From assembly GCF_028609845.1 (NCBI RefSeq), contig NZ_CP063191.1, positions 930,001-994,000 on the forward strand: a DNA stretch of 64,000 bases. Direction: 5' to 3'. Below are positions 56,000 to 64,000 of this stretch, one piece after another. Each line of letters starts with the position of its first letter. The stretch's first letter is position 1. The position numbers and the translations under genes are program-made. The stretch comes from Corynebacterium heidelbergense (GTDB lineage: Bacteria > Actinomycetota > Actinomycetes > Mycobacteriales > Mycobacteriaceae). The notes below the pieces were generated by a model that was not told where the DNA came from, searched no databases, and saw nothing but the letters and a program-made list of their open reading frames with translations.

Positions 56000-57316
56000 A
56001 TGACGAACGGAACCCCCCGCAAGGTCGCCATCCTCGGCGGTAACCGCATCCCCTTCGCCCGGTCCAACAAGGAATACGCCAACGCCTCCAACCAGGACAT
56101 GCTCACGGCGGCCATCGACGGCCTGGTCGCGCGCTACGGCCTGCAGAACGAGCGCCTGGGCCTCGTGTCGGCCGGCGCGGTGCTGAAGCACTCCCGGGAC
56201 TTCAACCTCACCCGCGAGGTCGTCATGGGTTCCGCTCTGAGCTCCCAGACCCCCGCCAATGACGTCCAGATGGCCTGCGGCACCGGCCTGGATGCTGCCG
56301 TGCAGGTGGGCGATGCCATTGCCATGGGCCGCATCGAGGTCGGTATCGCCGGTGGCGTGGACACCACCTCCGATGCCCCGCTGGCCGTCAATGATGAGCT
56401 GCGCAAGACCCTCATCAAGCTGAACAACGCCAAGACCACCGGCGCCCGCCTGAAGCTGGTCGGCTCCATCCGCCCGGGTCAGTTGGCCCCGGAGCAGCCA
56501 AACAACGGTGAACCCCGCACCGGCCTGTCCATGGGTGAGCACGCAGCGATCACCGCCCGCGAGATGAACATCAGCCGCGAGGCTCAGGACAAGCTGGCCA
56601 TGGAGTCCCACAAGAACCTCGCCGCCGCCTACGACGAGAACTTCTTCGAGGACCTGATGACCCCCTTCCTCGGCGTGCAGCGGGACACCAACCTGCGCCC
56701 CGATTCCTCCATGGAAAAGCTGGGCAAGCTCAAGCCGGTCTTCGGCAAGCGCGACGCGGAGAAGCACGGCACCGAGGCCACGATGACCGCCGGTAACTCC
56801 ACCCCGCTGACCGATGGTGCCTCCGCCGTCCTCCTGGCCAGCGAGGACTGGGCCAAGGAGCACAACATCCCAGTGCGCGCCTACCTGGTGGATTCCGAGG
56901 TCGCCGCCGTCGACTTCATTCACGGGCACGATGGCTTGACCCCCGACGGCCTGCTCATGAGCCCCACCTACGCCGTCCCGCGCCTCCTGGCCCGCAACGG
57001 CCTGAAGCTGCAGGACTTCGACTACTACGAGATCCACGAGGCCTTCGCTTCCCAGACGCTGGCCACCCTGGAGGCATGGGAGTGCGAGGAGTACTGCCGC
57101 GAGCGCCTCGGCCTGGACGCCCCCCTGGGTACCATCGACCGCAGCAAGCTCAACGTCAAGGGCTCCTCCTTGGCCGCGGGTCACCCCTTCGCCGCCACCG
57201 GTGGTCGCATCATCGCTACCGCCGCGAAGGTGCTGGAGCAAAACGGCGGCGGCCGGACCCTCGTGTCCGTCTGCGCCGCTGGTGGTCAGGGCATTGTCGC
57301 CATCATCGAGCGCTAA
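56000..57316 (+). CDS. fadA2: Acetyl-CoA acetyltransferase/3-ketoacyl-CoA thiolase, FadA2-like
   Basis: A thiolase of 438 residues. The acylated nucleophile is C93 in QMACGTGLDA; the His of the Asn/His-activated water site is in YEIHEAFASQ near residue 348, and the second Cys in VSVCAAGGQG near residue 427. It resembles the FadI-like FadA2 of mycobacteria (Rv0243), found divergent from fabG4-htdX exactly as here. A role in degrading or forming beta-ketoacyl chains is expected. ATG 56000 follows GGAG at about 12 nt. The 3' end overlaps the likely coaE start by 23 nt. Confidence 0.92.
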   Translation: MTNGTPRKVAILGGNRIPFARSNKEYANASNQDMLTAAIDGLVARYGLQNERLGLVSAGAVLKHSRDFNLTREVVMGSALSSQTPANDVQMACGTGLDAAVQVGDAIAMGRIEVGIAGGVDTTSDAPLAVNDELRKTLIKLNNAKTTGARLKLVGSIRPGQLAPEQPNNGEPRTGLSMGEHAAITAREMNISREAQDKLAMESHKNLAAAYDENFFEDLMTPFLGVQRDTNLRPDSSMEKLGKLKPVFGKRDAEKHGTEATMTAGNSTPLTDGASAVLLASEDWAKEHNIPVRAYLVDSEVAAVDFIHGHDGLTPDGLLMSPTYAVPRLLARNGLKLQDFDYYEIHEAFASQTLATLEAWECEEYCRERLGLDAPLGTIDRSKLNVKGSSLAAGHPFAATGGRIIATAAKVLEQNGGGRTLVSVCAAGGQGIVAIIER

Positions 57317-57944
57317 GCCCTTCATCGTTGGGCTCACGGGCGGCATCGGTTCGGGAAAATCCACCGTTGCCGCCCGGTTGGTCGAGCGCGGTTGTTTTCT
57401 TATCGACGCCGACAACATAGCGCGGGAAATCGTGGAACCCGGCCAGCCTGCACTCGCCGAGCTGGCGGAGAAGTTCCAGGGCATCCTCAACGCGGACGGC
57501 ACCCTCAACCGCGCAGAGCTCGCCCGCCAAGCCTTCGCCACGCCGGAGGCCACCGCAGCCCTCAACGCGGCGACCCACCCGCGCATCCGCGCCCGCACCG
57601 ACGAACTGTTCCAGCAGGCGGAGCGGGAGGGCGCGAGGGTAGTTGTCTACGACATGCCGCTGCTCATCGAAAACGGCGAGACCCACCGCGTGGACCATGT
57701 GCTCGTGGTGGATACCCCTGACGACCTCCGGGTCGAACGGCTGGTGCAGCACAGGGGGCTTGATGAGGAGGACGCTCGCCGTCGGATCGCCGCCCAGATC
57801 GGGCGCGCGGAGCGCCTCGCCGCCGCGGACACGGTGCTATCCAACGCGGGTTCCAAGGGCGCGCTGTTAGGTGGCGTCGATAGATTCTTCGACGACATCC
57901 TGGCACGGGCCCACCCCGGCGCAGGAACGGAACACCGCACCTAA
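57294..57944 (+). CDS. coaE: Dephospho-CoA kinase
   Basis: Final step of CoA synthesis, 3'-phosphorylation of dephospho-CoA. About 216 residues. Walker A GLTGGIGSGKST near residue 13, then DADNIAREIVEPG near residue 38 and the lid region VVVDTPDDLRVERL. No C-terminal GrpB-like extension as found in mycobacteria. The start is unusual: no ATG or GTG lies just before the conserved IVGLTGG, and TTG 57294, inside the fadA2 3' end, is the nearest; GTGs further upstream in fadA2 are less likely. The overlap implies coupling to fadA2. The stop TAA forms part of the uvrB -10 box. Confidence 0.92.
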   Translation: MSPSSSAKPFIVGLTGGIGSGKSTVAARLVERGCFLIDADNIAREIVEPGQPALAELAEKFQGILNADGTLNRAELARQAFATPEATAALNAATHPRIRARTDELFQQAEREGARVVVYDMPLLIENGETHRVDHVLVVDTPDDLRVERLVQHRGLDEEDARRRIAAQIGRAERLAAADTVLSNAGSKGALLGGVDRFFDDILARAHPGAGTEHRT

Positions 57945-57947
57945 ACT
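57942..57947 (+). promoter_or_regulatory. -10 box of uvrB formed from the coaE stop codon
   Basis: TAAACT, whose first three bases are the coaE stop (57942-57944), 6 nt before ATG 57954. Confidence 0.55.
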
Positions 57948-57953
57948 GGCCGC

Positions 57954-60056
57954 ATGGCATTTGCAGCGGAGAAACCGGAACTGTCCTACTCGGAGTTCCG
58001 CCCGGTTGGGGACATCAAGCGCAGCGGCGCGAAATTCAAGGTGGAAAGCGAGTACCAACCCGCCGGGGACCAGCCCGCCGCCATCGCCGAGCTGACGGAG
58101 CGGCTCAACCGGGGGGAGCGGGACGTGGTGCTGCTGGGGGCCACCGGTACCGGTAAATCCGCGACGGCCGCCTGGCTCATCGAACAGGTCCAGCGCCCCA
58201 CCCTGGTCATGGCGCCCAACAAGACCCTCGCCGCCCAGTTGGCCAACGAACTGCGCAGCCTGCTGCCGAACAACGCCGTGGAGTACTTCGTCTCCTACTA
58301 CGACTACTACCAACCCGAGGCTTACATCGCGCAGTCCGATACGTACATCGAGAAGGACAGCTCCATCAACGAAGATGTTGAGCGCCTGCGCCACTCCGCT
58401 ACCTCCGCGCTGCTGTCCCGCCGGGATGTCGTGGTGGTCTCTAGCGTGTCCTGCATCTACGGCCTCGGCACGCCGCAGTCCTACCTGGACCGCTCCGCCG
58501 TGCTGGAGGTGGGCCAGGAGGTGGACCGCGACGAGTTCCTGCGGCTGCTTGTAGACATCCAATACTCCCGCAACGACATTGCCTTCACCCGCGGAACATT
58601 CCGGGTGAAGGGGGACACCGTGGACGTCATCCCCGCCTATGAGGAGTTGGCCGTCCGGGTGGAGTTCTTCGGCGACGAGATCGACGCGCTGTACTACATC
58701 CACCCCCTCACCGGGGAGGTCATCCGGCAGGTGGAGGATCTGCGGATCTTCCCCGCGACCCACTACGTGGCCGGGCCGGAGCGGATGGAGAAAGCCATCG
58801 AGGGCATCCGCGCCGAGCTGGAGCAGCGCCTCGCCGAGCTGGAAAACCGCGGCAAGCTCCTGGAGGCTCAGCGGCTGCGGATGCGCACGGAATACGACCT
58901 GGAGATGATCCAGCAGGTCGGTTTCACCAGCGGGATCGAGAACTATTCCCGGCACATCGACGGCCGCCCCGCCGGTTCGGCACCCGCCACGCTCATCGAC
59001 TACTTCCCGGAGGACTTCCTCACGATCATCGACGAGTCCCACGTCACCGTGCCGCAGATCGGGGGCATGTTCGAAGGCGACATGTCGCGCAAGCGCAACC
59101 TCGTGGAGCACGGGTTCCGCCTGCCGAGTGCGCTGGATAACCGGCCGCTGACCTGGGAGGAGTTCGACGACCGGAAGGGACAGTGCGTCTACATGTCCGC
59201 CACGCCCGGGGACTACGAGATTGCCGCCGCCCAGGGTGAGTACGTGGAGCAGGTGATCCGCCCCACCGGGCTGGTGGACCCGAAGATCGAGGTGCGGCCC
59301 ACCAAGGGGCAGATCGACGACCTCATCGAGCAGATCCGCCGCCGCACGGACAAGGACGAGCGGGTGCTCGTAACCACCCTCACCAAGCGGATGGCCGAGG
59401 ACCTCACCGACTACCTGCTGGAGCACGGCGTACGCGTGCGCTACATGCACTCCGATATCGACACGCTCAAGCGGGTGGAGCTGCTGCGCCAGTTGCGGCT
59501 GGGGGAGTACGACGTGCTCGTCGGCATCAACCTGCTGCGCGAGGGCCTGGACTTGCCGGAGGTGTCTCTCGTGGCCATCCTGGACGCCGACAAGGAGGGC
59601 TTCCTGCGCTCCAACCGCTCGCTGATCCAGACGGTGGGCCGCGCGGCCCGCAACGTGTCCGGTGAGGTGATCATGTACGCGGACAAGGTCACCGAATCCA
59701 TGCAATACGCCATCGACGAGACAGAACGCCGCCGGGAGAAGCAGATCGCCTACAACACCGAGCATGGGATCGATCCGCAGCCGTTGCGCAAGAAGATTGC
59801 GGACATTCTGGATCAGGTTGCGGCCTTTGGGGAGGGGGAGGACGCCACCTCCCCGAGCGCGGATCTCGCAGCCGCTTCGGGCCACGCGGGCGCGGGTTCC
59901 ATGGCTCGGCCCGAGCTGGAGAAACTCATCGCGGACCTCACGGACCAGATGAAGTCCGCCGCACGGGAGCTGAAGTTCGAGCTGGCCGGCCGGCTCCGCG
60001 ACGAGATTGCGGACCTGAAGAAGGAGCTGCGCGGCATGGTGGAGGCTGGTTTGTAG
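57954..60056 (+). CDS. uvrB: UvrABC excision nuclease subunit B
   Basis: Damage-verifying helicase-like subunit of nucleotide excision repair, 700 residues. Walker A GATGTGKS at residue 62, the beta-hairpin [17 protein letters not shown] near residue 116, DEAD-like motif [19 protein letters not shown] near residue 358, helicase motif [15 protein letters not shown] near residue 561 and a C-terminal UVR domain ([15 protein letters not shown]) for UvrC contact. ATG 57954 lies 6 nt after TAAACT. The overlapping minus-strand reading frame of 757 codons is a shadow. Confidence 0.97.
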   Translation: MAFAAEKPELSYSEFRPVGDIKRSGAKFKVESEYQPAGDQPAAIAELTERLNRGERDVVLLGATGTGKSATAAWLIEQVQRPTLVMAPNKTLAAQLANELRSLLPNNAVEYFVSYYDYYQPEAYIAQSDTYIEKDSSINEDVERLRHSATSALLSRRDVVVVSSVSCIYGLGTPQSYLDRSAVLEVGQEVDRDEFLRLLVDIQYSRNDIAFTRGTFRVKGDTVDVIPAYEELAVRVEFFGDEIDALYYIHPLTGEVIRQVEDLRIFPATHYVAGPERMEKAIEGIRAELEQRLAELENRGKLLEAQRLRMRTEYDLEMIQQVGFTSGIENYSRHIDGRPAGSAPATLIDYFPEDFLTIIDESHVTVPQIGGMFEGDMSRKRNLVEHGFRLPSALDNRPLTWEEFDDRKGQCVYMSATPGDYEIAAAQGEYVEQVIRPTGLVDPKIEVRPTKGQIDDLIEQIRRRTDKDERVLVTTLTKRMAEDLTDYLLEHGVRVRYMHSDIDTLKRVELLRQLRLGEYDVLVGINLLREGLDLPEVSLVAILDADKEGFLRSNRSLIQTVGRAARNVSGEVIMYADKVTESMQYAIDETERRREKQIAYNTEHGIDPQPLRKKIADILDQVAAFGEGEDATSPSADLAAASGHAGAGSMARPELEKLIADLTDQMKSAARELKFELAGRLRDEIADLKKELRGMVEAGL

Positions 60057-60059
60057 AAT
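60054..60059 (+). promoter_or_regulatory. -10 box of the Usp gene formed from the uvrB stop codon
   Basis: TAGAAT, whose first three bases are the uvrB stop (60054-60056), 7 nt before ATG 60067. The upstream in-frame ATG 60058 overlaps the box. Confidence 0.55.
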
Positions 60060-60066
60060 GGCCGCC

Positions 60067-60501
60067 ATGTACACAACGATCGTGGTCGGCACTGATGGCA
60101 CCGAGTCCTCGCACCTCGCGGTGCGGCGGGCGGCGGGCATCGCCGCTGCGGTCGGCTCGGAGCTCGTCCTCGCCTCCGCCTACTTCGCCGGGGCCCGGGA
60201 CGCCGCCGCATGCCAGCGGGTGGACTCCACCCCGGTGGTGGGCGATGAGACGGCGGAGCACATTCTCGCGTCTGCAATTGCCGTTGCCCGCGAGGTGGGG
60301 GCGGAGGACGTGCGGGCCGTGATGATGGAGGGCAACCCCGTGGAGGCCCTCATGAAAATCGTCCACAAGGAGGACGCGGACCTGTTGGTGGTGGGAAACC
60401 GGGGCATCAACTCGCTGACCGGGCGACTGCTGGGCAGTGTCCCGGCCGACGTGGCCCGTCAATCCCGCTGTGACGTGATGATCGTGCACACCGTGGACTA
60501 G
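60067..60501 (+). CDS. Universal stress protein (UspA family, ATP-binding type)
   Basis: A 144-residue Rossmann-like protein. N-terminus YTTIVVGTDGTESSHLAV with the conserved Asp, and the nucleotide-binding motif VVGNRGINSLTGRLLGSVP near residue 112 (G-x2-G-x9-G-S), so it probably binds ATP. Such proteins respond to starvation, hypoxia or other stress, but partners are unknown. ATG 60067 is preferred over ATG 60058 since TAGAAT ends 7 nt before it. The stop interlocks with the convergent helicase stop over 4 nt (CTAG). Confidence 0.9.
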   Translation: MYTTIVVGTDGTESSHLAVRRAAGIAAAVGSELVLASAYFAGARDAAACQRVDSTPVVGDETAEHILASAIAVAREVGAEDVRAVMMEGNPVEALMKIVHKEDADLLVVGNRGINSLTGRLLGSVPADVARQSRCDVMIVHTVD

Positions 60502-62798
60502 CTTTCGGGCCAGGGCAGGGGGGAATCGTGGACCACGCTGAGGCCCTGGGTTGCCCGGGTCAAGGCGACGTAGAGGTCCTGGTAGCCCTGGGGGGACGCT
60601 GCGGCAATGTCGGCGGGTTCGACGAGGACGACCTCGTCGAACTCCAGGCCCTTGGCTCCCGTGACATCCGCGATGACCAGTCGATCAGAATCGACATCGA
60701 GCCCGGCGGCAGCGAGCTCCCGCAGAATTGCTTCGCGGTCCACCGTGAGCACGCCGACGAGCCCCTGGCCGGCGAGTTCCGCCGCCGCCGCGACGGCCGC
60801 AGCGAGCTGGCTCCGCCGGGAGTAGCGCACCCCCGTTCCTGTGCGCCGCAGGGTAACCGCCGGGCGTTGATCGGGGGCGACGAGGGGGAGCAGACGTCCG
60901 GCTAGCTGCGCGATGTCCTCCGGCGTGCGGTAGTTAACCGTGAGCTCGTGCAGCTCCCAGCGGTCCTGAACGGCGGGGGAGAGGGCCTCCCCCCAGTCCT
61001 CCACGCCGCTGGGGTTACCCGTCTGCGCCGGATCCCCCACCAATGTCATCCACCGGTTGGGGCAGCGCCGGAAGATCATCCGCCAGGCCATGGCGGAGAG
61101 CTCCTGGGCCTCATCCACGATGACGTGGCCGAAGGCCCACCTGGCATCCGCGCGGGCCCGCTGGGCCGTGGATCGGGTATCCCGAACCCGCTGCCGGGCC
61201 GCGAGGGCCTCGGCATCCACCACGTCATAGGCCATGAGGATCTCCGGCGCGAAGCCGTCGTCCAGGTCCTGAGACGCGGAACCGGCGAGGATATCCAGCG
61301 CCTCCTGGGCCTCCGTGATCGTCTCTAACCACTCCGCCCGCTCTGCAGCGGCAGCCTCTTCGTCATCGACGAATCCCAGCAGATCGGCGAGTTCATCGAG
61401 CAGGGGGGTATCTGCATCGGTCCACCCGGTGACCTCCGGTGCCCGCCGCAGACCCTCCCACGTCTCCTCGTCGTACTCCGCCGCTGCCCGCTCGGGATGT
61501 GCATAGAGTTCCGTCAGCACATCCTCGGGGCCAAGGAGGGGCCAGCATTCCTCCAGGGCGCCGGCGATGTCCGGATCCTCCCGCAGCTCCTCCCGGAGCT
61601 GGGCCACGTCCGTGGAGCTGAGCAAGTTGTCCCCGCCCAGGGGATCCTCGCCCAGCCGATCGGCCATCTGACGCGCCAGTTGCTCCACGGCGGCATCCAC
61701 AAAGACGGGGCGGGCGGCATTATGGCTGCGCCGCGAGCGCCGGGCTCGGGTTCGCGCCGAGCGTACGATCTGGGGCGTGAGATCCACGTCCACCCCATCC
61801 ACTCGAAAGCGACGGGGCTGTTCCGGCACCCGCTGGAACAAGCGCACGGCCGAGCGCAGGATGGGCACCATCTCGATAGAACCCTTCACCTCTCGGGACA
61901 GCGGAGAGTGCTCCGGGCGCGCCTGCATTCCCGGCACGAGAGTCCCTGGCGTCGCCAAGACAACCCCGGTTTCCCCCAAAGACGGCAGAACCTGGGAGAT
62001 ATAGCGCAAGAACCGATCATTGGGCCCCACAATCAAAACACCGGTGCGGGCCAACTGCTCGCGCCAGGTGTACAGCAGATACGCGGCGCGGTGGAGGGCC
62101 ACTGCGGTCTTCCCCGTACCCGGAGCCCCCTGGACCACCAGCACACCCCGGTGGGGGGAGCGGATGATGCTATCCTGCTCGGCCGCAATGGTTTCCACGA
62201 TGTCCCGCATCACCGGGGTGCGAGCCCGGGTGACGGCCTCGACCAGCGCTGCCTCCTTGCCCACGTCTGTCGGTGCGGAGGGGGAGGCGCCCTCGGCCGC
62301 GAGAGCTTCGTCGGTGACCCCCACGACCGCGCGGCCCCGGGTTCGGATGTGCCGGCGGCGGTGTACCCCTTCCGGGTTCAACGTGGTGGCCAGGTAGAAG
62401 GGACGGGCCTGCGGAGCGCGCCAGTCCATGAGCAGCGTGCGCATGGTCTCGTCGTTGTCGTGCAGCCCGATCCGGCCGATATAGCGGCGGTCCAGGGCTA
62501 CCGATTCCCCGTCTTCAGCCCCCGATTGCTCGCCTGCCACCGGGTTTTCCGGTTCTGGATCCTCCACGTCGATCCGGCCGAACATCAACCCCACCTCGGC
62601 GGCCGAGAAGTTCTCCAACCGCAGAGCAATCTCCTGGGCCTCTCTGTCTCGCATCATGAGGCCCTGGGGGTCATCGATATCGGCCTCGCGGCGGACTTCT
62701 TTAAGTCGGTTGATCAACCGTGCGCGGGCTTCGTCGACCAGAGCGAGTAACTCGTCGAGGTAGCTCTGCTCCGCGCTGATGGGGGTAGTTTCAGGCAA
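60498..62798 (-). CDS. HelD-like superfamily 1 ATPase (RNA polymerase recycling/helicase family)
   Basis: A 766-residue SF1A protein related to UvrD/Rep, with the architecture of Gram-positive HelD: an N-terminal coiled coil (residues ~5-65) expected to enter the RNA polymerase secondary channel, Walker A GAPGTGKT at about residue 223 in VVQGAPGTGKTAVALHRAAY, a large insertion, Walker B HVIVDEAQELSAMAW near residue 554, and C-terminal motifs GDPAQTGNP, TVNYRTPEDIAQLAG and LYVALTRATQGLSVV. HelD/HelR proteins in actinobacteria free stalled RNA polymerase and can protect it from rifamycins (family knowledge). The start is TTG 62798 without a clear ribosome site. Confidence 0.88.
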   Translation of the reverse strand: MPETTPISAEQSYLDELLALVDEARARLINRLKEVRREADIDDPQGLMMRDREAQEIALRLENFSAAEVGLMFGRIDVEDPEPENPVAGEQSGAEDGESVALDRRYIGRIGLHDNDETMRTLLMDWRAPQARPFYLATTLNPEGVHRRRHIRTRGRAVVGVTDEALAAEGASPSAPTDVGKEAALVEAVTRARTPVMRDIVETIAAEQDSIIRSPHRGVLVVQGAPGTGKTAVALHRAAYLLYTWREQLARTGVLIVGPNDRFLRYISQVLPSLGETGVVLATPGTLVPGMQARPEHSPLSREVKGSIEMVPILRSAVRLFQRVPEQPRRFRVDGVDVDLTPQIVRSARTRARRSRRSHNAARPVFVDAAVEQLARQMADRLGEDPLGGDNLLSSTDVAQLREELREDPDIAGALEECWPLLGPEDVLTELYAHPERAAAEYDEETWEGLRRAPEVTGWTDADTPLLDELADLLGFVDDEEAAAAERAEWLETITEAQEALDILAGSASQDLDDGFAPEILMAYDVVDAEALAARQRVRDTRSTAQRARADARWAFGHVIVDEAQELSAMAWRMIFRRCPNRWMTLVGDPAQTGNPSGVEDWGEALSPAVQDRWELHELTVNYRTPEDIAQLAGRLLPLVAPDQRPAVTLRRTGTGVRYSRRSQLAAAVAAAAELAGQGLVGVLTVDREAILRELAAAGLDVDSDRLVIADVTGAKGLEFDEVVLVEPADIAAASPQGYQDLYVALTRATQGLSVVHDSPLPWPES

Positions 62799-62863
62799 GG
62801 GGAGGGGGGACTTTCAGGTGGGGGTGGTGGGGAGGAAGGGGAGTGTGGGGGTAAGTGAGCAAA

Positions 62864-62889
62864 CCCCCGACCCTTCTGAGGGGCGGGGG
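62864..62889 (-). terminator. Terminator-like hairpin after the DoxX-like gene
   Basis: Stem of 10 bp with one A-G mismatch (CCCCCGACCC / GGGGCGGGGG, loop TTCTGA). On the minus strand it is followed by TTTGCT. It lies about 40 nt after the DoxX-like stop and before the helicase start. Confidence 0.65.
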
Positions 62890-62927
62890 CTGTATGCGGG
62901 AAGCTGGAACGGGAGGGGAAGGAAAAC

Positions 62928-63698
62928 CTACTTCAGCTTCTTGGCCTGCTTCTTCGCAGCCTTGCGGGCCTGCTTACGGGCTTTCGCCGTCTGCTTGCTG
63001 GCCTCGCCGTAGTACTCCTTAGCCACACCGGAAGCCTGCTCGGCGTAGTCCTGCGCGACATCGCTGGCCTGCGCGGCGTAGACCTTCGCCTTGTCCGTGA
63101 GACCCGCAGCGGTGGACTTCCACTCGTCGGAGTGATCGTCCACGTAGGAGGCAACTGCGGTGGAAGCCTGGTTGGCGCCGTCCTTGGCCTTGTGGAACAG
63201 CTCTTGAGCCTGCTCCTGGGCATTGGCAACCATCTTCTCCTGCTCGGTCTTGCCCGGCAGGGCCTTTTGGACGCGCCACGCAAGTCCCGGCTTGCCCTGG
63301 GTATCGGCCGTGGTGATGGCGAGCGCACCCAGCAGGGCCATGTCGGCCACAGCACCACGCTGCATTTCCTTCTTCTGGCGGGAATCCGTCGCGGTCCAGA
63401 AGGCGTGACGAGCCACCGTGGTGGGCAACTGGATGGCGGCGAGGGTCGCCGCAGCCAGGCGGGGCTTCTTACCCGTAGCGAGCATTGCAGAAGCGACGAG
63501 CTTGGTGGTGGCGATGATGCGAACGTTCTTCTCCGGGTCCTTCGGGATAGCCGTGGCCACGTTCGGGGGGAGGACGCCACGCAACGTGCCCACCACAGCC
63601 TTCGCATTATCGGTGTACTCGCTGCTGTTGGTCAGCATCTGCGCACCATCAAGGGCGAACGCGGATGCCAACAGGGGGCGGGCTAGGGTGCGGATCAT
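62928..63698 (-). CDS. DoxX-family membrane protein with a long Ala/Lys-rich tail
   Basis: A 256-residue protein. Residues 1-130 resemble DoxX (ARPLLASAFALDGAQML at the start, then three to four hydrophobic segments around 60-75, 80-95 and 112-128). From residue ~155 on it is a polar, helical, Ala/Glu/Lys-rich region with regular Ala-Gln-Ala spacing, ending in a strongly basic tail AKARKQARKAAKKQAKKLK. The tail recalls the Lys-rich end of mycobacterial HBHA, but that is a compositional likeness only. ATG 63698 follows AAGGAG at about 11 nt. DoxX proteins of mycobacteria take part in redox homeostasis at the membrane; whether this one does is not shown. Confidence 0.8.
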   Translation of the reverse strand: MIRTLARPLLASAFALDGAQMLTNSSEYTDNAKAVVGTLRGVLPPNVATAIPKDPEKNVRIIATTKLVASAMLATGKKPRLAAATLAAIQLPTTVARHAFWTATDSRQKKEMQRGAVADMALLGALAITTADTQGKPGLAWRVQKALPGKTEQEKMVANAQEQAQELFHKAKDGANQASTAVASYVDDHSDEWKSTAAGLTDKAKVYAAQASDVAQDYAEQASGVAKEYYGEASKQTAKARKQARKAAKKQAKKLK

Positions 63699-63812
63699 AG
63701 GGTGCGGCTCCTTGGAAAGCTCAGTTCATCTTGCGGACTGTCGGTGCGCCGCAGTGCCCGAGGGGCAGTGACGGCGCGGGGGTATGCACACAACCTTAGC
63801 GAAAACCGGCCG

Positions 63813-64000
63813 CTACCAACCCCGGGAACGCCATTGTTCCACCTTGTCGGCTTCCTCCCCCACGGTCGTGCTATCGCCGTGGCCGGGGTGGATACGGGTG
63901 CCCGCGGGCAGGGAGAAGATGCGGCCCTCCACGTCGTCCAGGAGCTGGCAGAAGTCCTCCGTGGAGCTGGTCTTGCCCACCCCACCCGGGAAAACACTGT
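63813..64000 (-). CDS. MBL-fold metallohydrolase (C-terminal fragment, 5' end beyond the window)
   Basis: The last 62 residues of a metallo-beta-lactamase-fold hydrolase. The visible part has FPGGVGKTSSTEDFCQLLDD and IHPGHGDSTTVGEE with the C-terminal metal-ligand His, a pattern common in glyoxalase II-like and related proteins. It ends with VEQWRSRGW. The N-terminal HxHxDH site lies outside the window, so the exact family cannot be judged. The 114 bp gap to the DoxX-like gene holds only that gene's ribosome site and nothing else I recognise. Confidence 0.8.
   Translation of the reverse strand, partial: SVFPGGVGKTSSTEDFCQLLDDVEGRIFSLPAGTRIHPGHGDSTTVGEEADKVEQWRSRGW

Noticed and set aside
55958..57598. 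546-codon minus-strand open frame
   Set aside because: Shadow of fadA2 and coaE.
57867..60140. 757-codon minus-strand open frame
   Set aside because: Shadow of uvrB, whose plus-strand protein has every expected motif; the shadow is His/Gly/Val-rich with no family likeness.
1..64000. CRISPR array, prophage, insertion sequence or defence island
   Set aside because: No regularly spaced repeats, transposase, integrase or att-like direct repeats were seen; the tRNA has no adjacent integrase gene.

Overview
The window is a GC-rich actinobacterial chromosome segment with about 50 protein genes, one tRNA and no mobile elements. Gene content and order point to the order Mycobacteriales, most likely Corynebacterium or a close relative. 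The order dnaE, treZ/treY/glgX, hisDCBHA-impA-hisFI, trpE-trpCBA-lgt-pyk, polA-rpsA-coaE-uvrB follows the arrangement known in mycobacteria and corynebacteria. The fabG4/htdX/fadA2 trio and a small alarmone synthetase beside the trehalose genes fit as well. The genus is an inference; the species cannot be named from the sequence.

Layout. 1-9.3 kb: a truncated sugar-lactone oxidase, an alanine-racemase-like PLP enzyme, dnaE, treZ, a YigZ/IMPACT protein, a small membrane protein and an S4 RNA-binding protein. 9.3-15.9 kb (minus strand): a RelA/SpoT-type synthetase, treY, a BRCT protein and glgX; with treZ these form the glycogen-to-trehalose route. 16-21.7 kb: a lipoprotein, a membrane protein and a four-gene ugp-type carbohydrate or glycerol-3-phosphate ABC importer. 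21.8-23.5 kb: a large helical protein of unknown function. 23.6-38.2 kb: histidine genes, tryptophan genes (no trpG or trpD here), lgt and pyk. 38.2-46.9 kb: an M20 amidohydrolase coupled to a GalT-like enzyme, a small unknown gene, a polar amino-acid ABC importer, ogt, a GT87 mannosyltransferase-like protein and a small membrane protein. 47-64 kb: a tRNA, polA, rpsA, an aminotransferase, the htdX-fabG4/fadA2 beta-oxidation-type module, coaE, uvrB, a universal stress protein, a HelD-like helicase, a DoxX-like protein and a truncated MBL-fold hydrolase.

The most striking structure is regulatory. About 20 genes have a TAnnnT-like -10 box ending 6-8 bases (usually exactly 7) before the start codon, which predicts leaderless mRNAs starting at the initiation codon. 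This decides many starts; for treZ the apparent upstream TTG start is better read as the -35 element. At two divergent pairs (treZ/yigZ and the amino-acid binding protein/ogt) the opposing -10 boxes physically overlap, giving compact bidirectional promoters with start codons about 23 bp apart. In three convergent pairs the stop codons interlock by 4 nt, leaving no room for a terminator. I found no CRISPR array, prophage or insertion sequence, and most of the window is core metabolism.
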